A stretch of DNA of 49,197 nucleotides, from positions 1 through 49,197 of the forward strand of contig NZ_CP079864.1 of NCBI RefSeq assembly GCF_025263485.1, in the 5' to 3' direction. Under the pieces are notes generated by a model that saw nothing but the letters and a program-made list of their open reading frames with translations, did not search any database and was not told where the DNA came from. The stretch comes from Mycobacterium sp. SMC-2. Its GTDB lineage: Bacteria; Actinomycetota; Actinomycetes; Mycobacteriales; Mycobacteriaceae. The number at the start of each line of letters is the position of its first letter. Within the stretch, counting starts at the first letter, position 1. This document shows positions 42,069 through 48,403 of the stretch, one piece after another. A program made the translations under genes and the position numbers.

Positions 42069-42655
42069 TCGTCGCCGGCATCGACCCGTCGCTGACCAGC
42101 ACCGGCATCGCAGTCTTGTGCGACGGCCACCCGTCCAGACTTCACTCGCTCGGCCACGGCACACCGAATGGCAAGACTTACGGCCACCGCTCCGACCGCA
42201 TCGTGAGCCAATGCCGCGCAGTCATCGCCTGGCTCGACGACAATCTCCAAGGGCCACTTGGAATTCTGCCGCTATCCAAACGCGTCGACCTCGCCGTGAT
42301 CGAAGGCCCGTCGTACGGCTCCAACATGCCCTCCAACCACGACCGAGCTGGCCTGTGGTGGGGCCTGTATTCGACGCTGCGGGCCCGTGGCATTCCGATC
42401 GCGGTAGTCGCCCCCAAGACCCGCGCACTGTGGGCGACAGGCAACGGCAACGCCGACAAACGCGCGGTCTTGACGACCGTGCGCGCCTGGTGGCCACGCA
42501 CACCCATAGCTGACCACGACCAGGCCGACGCGCTCGTCCTCGCCGCCATCGGAGCGTTCCGCGCAGGCGACCCGATGCCATTCGACGTCAAAGAACGGCA
42601 CACCGCGAACCTCGCCGCGGTGCAATGGCCGGCAGAGTTGGCGGCCTCACGATGA
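42065..42655 (+). CDS. RuvC-like Holliday-junction resolvase
   Basis: 196 aa from ATG 42065. VAGIDPSLTSTGIAVL (D7), DLAVIEGPSYG (E80), VVAPKTRALW and PIADHDQADALVLA (D150/D152/D155) form the RNase H-fold active site of RuvC-type resolvases. It should cut branched intermediates before packaging. It overlaps its neighbours by 4 nt, in a run of early genes. Confidence 0.85.
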   Translation: MIVAGIDPSLTSTGIAVLCDGHPSRLHSLGHGTPNGKTYGHRSDRIVSQCRAVIAWLDDNLQGPLGILPLSKRVDLAVIEGPSYGSNMPSNHDRAGLWWGLYSTLRARGIPIAVVAPKTRALWATGNGNADKRAVLTTVRAWWPRTPIADHDQADALVLAAIGAFRAGDPMPFDVKERHTANLAAVQWPAELAASR

Positions 42656-43020
42656 CCCTCGTCAACGTCTGGTCCATAGACTTCCGCCAACATATCGCCC
42701 GCACCGTCGCCACTGTCGAACAACACCAATTCGCGTTGCCGCCAGTGCACGACGTCGCCGGGACCATCGTGCGGCCCACCCAGATCATCGACGGCCTGCA
42801 CCTGACCGCGACCGGCCTGACGCCCGAGTTCCAAGACAAACTCATCCACGGCTTCTGCAACGGCGTGCTCACCATCGAAGACCAACCGGAATTCGTTTTC
42901 GCCTCCACCGGGACGCGCTGGGAGTCCGGCACCATCTACGCCGCCGCTATCCCCTTCGCCGCCTACCTGCGCCGATTGTGCCTGCCCGACTGGTACGTCC
43001 CGGATGAAAGGTTCTGCTGA
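42652..43020 (+). CDS. Hypothetical early protein (122 aa)
   Basis: ATG 42652 overlaps the resolvase stop. MTLVNVWSIDFRQHIARTVATVEQHQFALPPVHDVAGTIVRPTQIIDGLHLTATGLTPEF is an alpha-beta fold with no known family. It ends CLPDWYVPDERFC. Function unknown. Confidence 0.55.
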   Translation: MTLVNVWSIDFRQHIARTVATVEQHQFALPPVHDVAGTIVRPTQIIDGLHLTATGLTPEFQDKLIHGFCNGVLTIEDQPEFVFASTGTRWESGTIYAAAIPFAAYLRRLCLPDWYVPDERFC

Positions 43021-43023
43021 CAG

Positions 43024-43981
43024 ATGGCGAACTGCCAGGCATGTCAACGCAAGTCGGATCTCTACCTGTGCACCGACTGCCAAGGCGATCTCCACGAAAT
43101 GCTACAAGGGCTCGCGGTCGGCCAAGCTCACCCCAACGGTGAACGCTCACCCGGATTCATCGAGTACCTCGAGGACGCCAAGCTAGGCCGCACACGCCTG
43201 GGTGAATCCGCGCGCCGCTCAAACGAACGCACCACCCCGCTGCTGGTTCGACTCGGCCCCGATCGCAACGCCACCCGCGAAACACAGTGGAAAGGCAGCC
43301 CATCCGAGCTGCTCGACGACCTGCACGCCACACTGGCCCGCTGGGTCGAAGTGATCAACGTCAACGCCGAAACGCTGAGCACGGAGGCGTCGCGAGGGTG
43401 AACAGCTCCGACATGGCCCTTCTGCTCGCCGCCAACGTCCACACCCTCGCCGCGCGCCCCGACGCCGGCCAATGCTTCGCCCAGATCAAACACCTGATCG
43501 GCGACATCGAGAAGACGATCAACCGGCCGCCCGCGCCGCGGTTCTGCGGCCAATGCGACACCATGATCAACCGCAAAATCTGCGGCCTCGCCCTCTACGC
43601 CCCCGCGACGCCATCGAAGTCACCTGCCCGAATCCGCAGTGCCGCACCACCCACAACATCGAACGGCTCTACAACCGCACGCTCAACAACGCCGACAACA
43701 AGACCTTTCCCCGCGACGTGCTCATCGGCAACCAGCGCACCGACTCACCCGACCGCTACACCACCGGAATCATGGGTGAACTCGGCGAATTCGTGCACTG
43801 GCGCACCTTCGCCCGCTGGATCCGCGACAAACAGCTCAAACCCGCCATGTGGGTGAGGCCTAACGGGCGCCGCGGCTTCTACCGACACAGCCCTGAGGAT
43901 GTACCCGAATATCGGCTGGCTGACGTCCGGAAAGTCAAACGAGCGATGGACCGAAAAACCGGAAAGGCGAAAGCCGGATGA
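43024..43981 (+). CDS. Zinc-finger replication/regulator protein (about 319 aa; two apparent base losses)
   Basis: ATG 43024. The first frame (NCQACQRKSDLYLCTDCQGDLHEMLQGL) gives the two C-x-x-C of a common actinophage protein. It drops one frame at the GGG run 43396-43398 and again at the C run about 43600-43604; one base restored at each links VNSSDMALLLAANVHTLAARPDAGQCFAQIKHLIGDIEKTINRPPAPRFCGQCDTM, the next RDAIEVTCPNPQCRTTHNIERL and the end at 43981. The whole has three zinc sites and a C-terminal helical DNA-binding-like part (FVHWRTFARWIRDKQLK). It is the last protein of the rightward early run before the toxin-antitoxin pair. Confidence 0.68.
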
Positions 43982-44056
43982 CCCGACGAATCGCAGTCTT
44001 TATCGGCATGTCAGTTCAGCAGGGCACTTCTGCCCCGAGCATCGACGGAGGAAGGC

Positions 44057-44290
44057 ATGAGCTATTTCATCCGACGTGAAATCACCTACCGCGATGGCAC
44101 GCATTCGGTGACGTTCTGGCGCGGCCCGGCGGACCCGACGATGTGGGTTTATCACCACTCGGACGCCGCGCAGTACCCGACGCTTACGGCAGCGCGATCG
44201 ACGTACAAGAAGGCGACTGGATACGCGCCGGGGAGTCATCCACAGGAGGTTGCCAAGATCACCACTGTCGGTGGACCGGACCCGACGTAA
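44057..44290 (+). CDS. Hypothetical protein (77 aa)
   Basis: ATG 44057 is preceded by GGAGGAAGGC. SYFIRREITYRDGTHSVTFWRGPADPTMWVYHHSDAAQYPTLTAARST is alpha-beta, with WxxRxxD-like features but no known family. Its end meets the leftward antitoxin. A short open frame from ATG 43978 overlaps it and is less likely to be real. A small stem, GGGCA-cttc-TGCCC (about 44023-44036), lies upstream. Confidence 0.55.
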   Translation: MSYFIRREITYRDGTHSVTFWRGPADPTMWVYHHSDAAQYPTLTAARSTYKKATGYAPGSHPQEVAKITTVGGPDPT

Positions 44291-44309
44291 GGCGATATTT
44301 CTCGGCACG

Positions 44310-44627
44310 CTATCCGGCCTCGTGTTCGAGGAACTGGTCGATCGCTTCACGTAGCAGTTTCGACGTCCGCACACCACGCCGCGCGGCGAGCGCCTGCAAC
44401 TTCGCGCGCACCTCGACCGGCACACGCGTCTGCACGATCGGCGAATGCTGACCCTCACCAGAGAGCGACTTGCCGCCCGGGATCAGGTTGTCGGCACGGC
44501 GAAACACCTTCGCGGCCAGCTCCGCGCGATTCTCGGTGAGCCGCTTGCCGTGGAACCGAAAATCTTCCTCGTCGAGGTCGATGTCGCTGACCTCCGCGCC
44601 GGCCAGCGTTTTGGGGAACTTTCCCAT
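44310..44627 (-). CDS. Ribbon-helix-helix antitoxin (105 aa)
   Basis: ATG at 44627 (complement) follows GGGAGTG. The longer start at 44660 lacks a ribosome site. Residues 64-100 (IVQTRVPVEVRAKLQALAARRGVRTSKLLREAIDQFL) are a ribbon-helix-helix DNA-binding domain of CopG/MetJ type. The N-terminal part (EDFRFHGKRLTENRAELAAKV) matches the toxin-binding part of actinobacterial CopG-type antitoxins. It lies downstream of and close to the toxin, and its product probably binds the operator dyads at 44877-44929. Confidence 0.78.
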   Translation of the reverse strand: MGKFPKTLAGAEVSDIDLDEEDFRFHGKRLTENRAELAAKVFRRADNLIPGGKSLSGEGQHSPIVQTRVPVEVRAKLQALAARRGVRTSKLLREAIDQFLEHEAG

Positions 44628-44644
44628 CGTGTTCACTCCCTTGG

Positions 44645-44872
44645 TTACTTGCGCCGCCACTCGGTCGGCATGGAATGGATCACGGCGAACTGGTCATCGA
44701 ACCGGTCGTCGGGCACTATCCCGAGTTCCAGTTCGACACCGCGGTCGTCTACGCCGATGTAGAGCGCGTAATCACCATCGACGCTGACAAGAACCGCGTT
44801 GGCGATCGCCGCCCGGATCCTGCCTGAGTTGATGCCATGTTTGCGGGCCGAGGCAGTGATCCGAACGCGCAT
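44645..44872 (-). CDS. Toxin of a type II pair (75 aa)
   Basis: ATG at 44872 (complement) starts MRVRITASARKHGINSGRIRAA. The rest (LVSVDGDYALYIGVDDRGVELELGIVPDDRFDDQFAVIHSMPTEW) has the (Y/W)IG.DDRG.ELE...VIH.MP pattern of a small actinobacterial toxin that pairs with CopG-type antitoxins. It is transcribed first, with the antitoxin 17 nt downstream. It lies opposite the early operon; in the prophage it may stabilise lysogeny or act in defence. The cellular target is unknown. Confidence 0.7.
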   Translation of the reverse strand: MRVRITASARKHGINSGRIRAAIANAVLVSVDGDYALYIGVDDRGVELELGIVPDDRFDDQFAVIHSMPTEWRRK

Positions 44873-44876
44873 ACGT

Positions 44877-44929
44877 CGAGTATGTCATACATCTTCGGTA
44901 ACTGTCAACGAATATGTCGCACATACTCG
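44877..44929 (-). promoter_or_regulatory. Toxin-antitoxin promoter with paired operator dyads
   Basis: Read on the minus strand: a perfect -35 TTGACA (44908-44903), an 18-nt spacer and CATACT -10 (44884-44879), 6 nt from the toxin ATG. Two dyads share the half-site CGAGTATGT: CGAATATGT-cgc-ACATACTCG (44909-44929) upstream of the -35, and a degenerate copy, CGAGTATGT-cat-ACAT..., (44877-44897) over the -10. Outer half-sites CGAGTATGT (44877-44885) and ACATACTCG (44921-44929) also mirror each other exactly. This is the layout of autoregulation by a ribbon-helix-helix antitoxin. Confidence 0.75.
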
Positions 44930-45016
44930 ATAAGTCTAGGCGTGCGGCGGAACAACCGCACACACACCGCGAAAAACACACCCATGTGATTTCGGTGTGC
45001 TAGCGTGACACACCAG

Positions 45017-45050
45017 AAGCCACTAGCACAGCCGTGCCTAGTGGCTTTTC
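45017..45050 (+). terminator. Rho-independent terminator
   Basis: AAGCCACTAGCAC (45017-45029) pairs with GTGCCTAGTGGCTT (45034-45047), with one bulged base and loop AGCC, followed by TTTT (45046-45049). It is the best intrinsic terminator in the window. No rightward gene precedes it closely; it may end the long rightward early transcript that passes the antisense toxin-antitoxin genes, or act as an attenuator in the leader of the 45076 gene. Confidence 0.82.
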
Positions 45051-45075
45051 TCGTCTCCCTGAAAGGCCCACGCAA

Positions 45076-45252
45076 ATGGCTATACAAGTCGACGTCGAAG
45101 CACGCCTCGACACCGAAACCGCCCAGCAAGTCGCCCAGCACATCCGCGCGCTCGCCAAACAAGCCGTCCTCGACGGCATCAACGACGCCGTCAATCAATT
45201 CGCCGCCAGTGGCCTACTAGCAGGCAACGTCGGCGACGACGACGGCCAGTGA
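45076..45252 (+). CDS. Small protein (58 aa)
   Basis: ATG 45076 is preceded by GAAAGGCCCA (45061-45070). The product is helical and acidic (AIQVDVEARLDTETAQQVAQHIRALAKQAVLDGINDAVNQFAAS). It is the first gene after the terminator. Function unknown. Confidence 0.6.
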   Translation: MAIQVDVEARLDTETAQQVAQHIRALAKQAVLDGINDAVNQFAASGLLAGNVGDDDGQ

Positions 45253-45262
45253 CTGACCGCCG

Positions 45263-45367
45263 ATGACCACGCTCATCGTTGGACTCACCATGCTCGTCTT
45301 AGGCTGGGCCGCGCGAGACGCCCGATGCCGGCGCAACAACTGCAGGTGCACCGATGCCGCGGAATGA
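45263..45367 (+). CDS. Tiny membrane/Cys-rich protein (34 aa)
   Basis: ATG 45263, shortly after the previous stop. Product TTLIVGLTMLVLGWAARDARCRRNNCRCTDAAE: one hydrophobic helix, then a basic tail with three Cys. It overlaps the next gene by 14 nt. Coding is supported by context only. Confidence 0.45.
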   Translation: MTTLIVGLTMLVLGWAARDARCRRNNCRCTDAAE

Positions 45368-45758
45368 CGCCGCCAAGATCATCGGCGAAAACCTGCACAA
45401 CCTCACCATCCCCGGGCCCGACGGCCGACTTGTCCGCTACCGGCTGCTCTCGCACAGCACCGTCGGACACTCACCCGAGCTGGCTGAACAGATCACCCGT
45501 CGCGCCCTCGACGTCGGCGCCGCGATCGTCCACGTCCTCGAGGCCAACGGCTACACCATCACCCACGCGGCCGACCCAGCACCCACCGACAACCTCGGCC
45601 CATACATCGTGGTCACCGCCCACTGCGGACACTGCGCGTGCGCCATACACACGCTGACCGGGCTGCAACCAGACCCCAACCGCAAAGACCACTTCACCGC
45701 CAAGCTGTACAAGCAAGGCATCGAAGCTATCGGACTCGACCACAGGTGCTGGGAATGA
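45354..45758 (+). CDS. Hypothetical protein (134 aa)
   Basis: ATG 45354. PRNDAAKIIGENLHNLTIPGPDGRLVRYRLLSHSTVGHSPELAEQI, then YIVVTAHCGHCACAIHTLTGL with a CGHC-like Cys/His cluster. It is alpha-beta overall and may bind a metal. It overlaps the next gene by 4 nt. Function unknown. Confidence 0.58.
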   Translation: MPRNDAAKIIGENLHNLTIPGPDGRLVRYRLLSHSTVGHSPELAEQITRRALDVGAAIVHVLEANGYTITHAADPAPTDNLGPYIVVTAHCGHCACAIHTLTGLQPDPNRKDHFTAKLYKQGIEAIGLDHRCWE

Positions 45759-45985
45759 ACCAACCATTCGAGCCGCCGCCGATCCTGTCCCAGCTCATGC
45801 CCTACCACCAAGCCACACGTAACTTCACCGTGCGCCAGGCCGAGAAGTTCATCCACTACCTCGCACAGTGGATCACCACCAGCAACCGGCTACCAGCCCG
45901 CGCCAGCGTCGACAAACGCGGCGACAACACGCTCGTCATGACCGTCGTCATCGACACGCCAGACACACCACCAGACCACCCCTAG
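45755..45985 (+). CDS. Hypothetical protein (76 aa)
   Basis: ATG 45755 overlaps the previous stop. FEPPPILSQLMPYHQATRNFTVRQAEKFIHYLAQWITTSNRLPARASVDKRGDN is helical with a C-terminal beta strand. It ends just before the HNH gene. Function unknown. Confidence 0.55.
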   Translation: MNQPFEPPPILSQLMPYHQATRNFTVRQAEKFIHYLAQWITTSNRLPARASVDKRGDNTLVMTVVIDTPDTPPDHP

Positions 45986-45987
45986 CC

Positions 45988-46314
45988 ATGCCTGGTCGGC
46001 ACACCAGAACCACCACGCAACGCGGCCTCGGACATCGCCACAAACAGCAAGTTGAACACCTCAAACGGCAACACATCGAGGGAACACCCTGCTGGTGGTG
46101 CGGCGAACCCATGTACCTCGCACAAGGACTATCCGGCGACCACTCCACACCACGATCAGCCGGCGGCACACTCGCCGACCGCCTACTCCACGGCCCATGC
46201 AACAGCGAACGCGGCGACGGAACACGCGACCACCTACGCCCAGCACTCACCGGCAAAACACGCCACAAACAGACCGGCGCCGACCTCGGCCACCGAGTCA
46301 TGGCGTGGCCTTAA
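45988..46314 (+). CDS. HNH endonuclease next to the terminase (108 aa)
   Basis: ATG 45988. C-W-W-C (residues about 35-38), then GDHSTPRSAGGTLADRLLHGPCNSERGDG: a compact HNH motif with the central His and Asn. HNH proteins at the terminase end of siphovirus genomes are often needed for cos cleavage with the large terminase. Its place directly before the cos-like gap and small terminase fits that role. Confidence 0.8.
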   Translation: MPGRHTRTTTQRGLGHRHKQQVEHLKRQHIEGTPCWWCGEPMYLAQGLSGDHSTPRSAGGTLADRLLHGPCNSERGDGTRDHLRPALTGKTRHKQTGADLGHRVMAWP

Positions 46315-46514
46315 CACCGGCATGGTCGCATTGAGCCCGGTCCCACGGCGCCCGGTCACCGGCCCCACGGTCACCATCCAGCCACCCGCGCGCCCTCCCC
46401 GCAAACCCACCACCACCCCCCGCCGAAAAAATCGAGAGGGAGGGGGGCCGAGGCGACCGCCGCCCGTCGCTTTTTTCTCTCCCCTGGACGGAAAACGCAC
46501 CATTTTGGCAGGTC
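46315..46514 (+). other. Non-coding gap before terminase; candidate cos region
   Basis: 200 nt without a convincing gene. 46431-46451 is purine-rich (GAGAGGGAGGGGGGCCGAGG) and 46471-46487 is pyrimidine-rich (TTTTTTCTCTCCCCTGG), making an imperfect inverted repeat (GAGAGGGA with TCTCTCCCC). Between HNH and small terminase is where cos lies in cos-type siphoviruses. No exact cohesive end can be named from sequence alone. The small terminase ribosome site is probably GGCAGG (46505-46510). Confidence 0.45.
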
Positions 46515-46874
46515 ATGGCGATTGATCCGATTCGGCCAGTGAAGCTTGGTCGCCGCGCGGCCGCGCTGTGGCGCGAGCTGGTGCGGCCCGAGACGCCGGT
46601 CGACACGAAGGTGCTCGTCGCTGAGGCGTGCCGGCTGACGGATCGGCTCGACAAGTACGACCGGATCCTGCGGGCTGACCCGACTGATCCGGTGCGCAGC
46701 GAGGCCCGGCTGGCGGCGTCGGCGTTGCACCGGATCTTGAACGGCTTGTCGTACGAGACGCATGGAACGTCGGCCGGGACGCCGGCGGATCCTCCTGCGA
46801 CCAGTAAGGCCACTACGATTGCTGACGAGATCGCGGCCCGCCGAGCCGCGCGGCAAGCAGACACCGCGGGTTAG
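46515..46874 (+). CDS. terS: Small terminase subunit
   Basis: 119 aa from ATG 46515. A helical protein (VKLGRRAAALWRELVRPE, VLVAEACRLTDRLDKYDRILRADP, SEARLAASALHRILNGL) with the typical P27-like small terminase pattern, and a disordered C-terminus (SAGTPADPPATSKATTIADEIAARRAARQ). It recognises the packaging site and recruits the large subunit, whose gene starts within its 3' end. Confidence 0.78.
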   Translation: MAIDPIRPVKLGRRAAALWRELVRPETPVDTKVLVAEACRLTDRLDKYDRILRADPTDPVRSEARLAASALHRILNGLSYETHGTSAGTPADPPATSKATTIADEIAARRAARQADTAG

Positions 46875-48375
46875 TCACTTCCCGCGCCCGGAGATCGCCC
46901 GGGACTACACCGCGGGCTTGGATGCGCTCGAGTGCGCCAAGATCGCGGGCCGGGAGAACATTCCGTGGCAAGAGCTGGTGGTCCGCGAGGGCATGGCCAC
47001 CGACGACGCGGGCCGGTGGCTGGCGTTCGAGGTCGGCGTCCTGGTGGCCCGGCAGAACGGCAAGAACGGCGGCATCGAGGTCGTCGAGCTCGGTTGGATG
47101 ATCAACGAGCCGGGCGTGTCGATCCTGCACACGGCGCACGAGTTCCAGACGGCCATGGAGTCGATGGACAAGCTCGAGGCGTTGATCTTGTCGCATCCGC
47201 TGCTGGAGAACGAGGTCGCCCAGATCCGCCGCGGGAACGGCCGGGAGTCGATTCGGCTGAAGAACGGGTCGATCATCCGGTTCCGGACCCGCACGAAGTC
47301 TGGTGGCCGCGGCTTCTCGGTGGATCGGCTGGTGATCGACGAGGCGATGATCTGGTCGCCGGCGTCGCAGGCGGCGATCATGCCGCTGCTGACTACGGCG
47401 AAGAACCCGCAGATCTGGTATCTGGGGTCGGCTGCCGACGAGGAGACCCACGAGTACTGCGGCAAGTGGGCGTCGCTGCGGGCCCGCGCGCTGGCCGGCG
47501 ACGATCCGAAGCTGTTGTGGCTGGAATGGTCGGCTCCGGAGCCGCCGGAAGACCCTGCGGCGCGGCGTGTTTGGCGTGAGGACCGCGCGAACTGGGCTGC
47601 CGCGAACCCGTCGATGGACTACCTGGTGACCGAGGAGTACATCGAAGATGAGTTGGCGGCGTTCCGGCGTGATCTGGCGAAATGGGAGGTCGAGCGGCTC
47701 TCGGTCGGCCGGTGGCCGAAGGACATCACCGACGTCCACATCTTCCCGATCGAGAAGTGGGACGCGCTAGGGGACGGATCGCCGGATCTGGTGAACATCT
47801 ATCCGCAGGTGATTGCGGTGGACCGCGATCCGGTAACGAAATTATGGGCAATCGCGGGAGCGACGCACACGACCGACGGTCACGCCCATATTGAGATCGG
47901 CTACAACCAGGTCGCATCGGCGACCGAGGTAGTCGAGAAGCTCGTCGACATCGTGACCGAGGCAGATCCTGCGGCGCTGGTGATCGACTCGCGGTCGCCG
48001 GCCGCCGTGCTCAAGCCGTATCTGATCGAGGCCGGCATCGAACCCGTGATGACCAACACCGCAGAGCTGGCGTTGGCCTGCGAAGGCATCGTCGAAGCAG
48101 TCGAATCAGCTCAGGTCACCCATTCCAACCAGGCTGTGTTGAACGAAGCGGTCATATCGGCGGCGAAACGAGACCTTCCGGGAGACCGCTTCGCGTGGGA
48201 CCGCAAACCAGGTGGCCAGATCGTGCAGCTGATGGCCGCAACGTTGGCGCACTGGGGGCTGCTGACCTTCACGACGCCGCCTAGGAACGCGCCGCCGCCG
48301 CTGATGGACAAACAGCCGGCACCGTCAAATGGCGGTTTTGACCACGATTTTGACGCTATGACGGCACCGTTCTGA
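46819..48375 (+). CDS. terL: Large terminase subunit
   Basis: About 518 aa if TTG 46819 is used; ATG 46762 is an upstream in-frame alternative. ATPase: a variant Walker A, ARQNGKN (77-83), and Walker B, LVIDEAMIW (171-179, E175). The nuclease domain follows, with VIAVDRDPVTKLWAIAGA and ALVIDSRSP carrying acidic residues. It packages DNA and cuts at cos. It overlaps the small subunit by 56 nt. The frame is unbroken. The end, PAPSNGGFDHDFDAMTAPF, leads to portal after 28 nt. Confidence 0.92.
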   Translation: MLTRSRPAEPRGKQTPRVSHFPRPEIARDYTAGLDALECAKIAGRENIPWQELVVREGMATDDAGRWLAFEVGVLVARQNGKNGGIEVVELGWMINEPGVSILHTAHEFQTAMESMDKLEALILSHPLLENEVAQIRRGNGRESIRLKNGSIIRFRTRTKSGGRGFSVDRLVIDEAMIWSPASQAAIMPLLTTAKNPQIWYLGSAADEETHEYCGKWASLRARALAGDDPKLLWLEWSAPEPPEDPAARRVWREDRANWAAANPSMDYLVTEEYIEDELAAFRRDLAKWEVERLSVGRWPKDITDVHIFPIEKWDALGDGSPDLVNIYPQVIAVDRDPVTKLWAIAGATHTTDGHAHIEIGYNQVASATEVVEKLVDIVTEADPAALVIDSRSPAAVLKPYLIEAGIEPVMTNTAELALACEGIVEAVESAQVTHSNQAVLNEAVISAAKRDLPGDRFAWDRKPGGQIVQLMAATLAHWGLLTFTTPPRNAPPPLMDKQPAPSNGGFDHDFDAMTAPF

Positions 48376-48403
48376 CCCGAAAATCGACCCAGGAGGGGAT
48401 GTT

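Noticed and set aside
43978..44079. 33-residue protein from ATG 43978
   Set aside because: It overlaps the well-supported 44057 start and its ribosome site, and has no motif.
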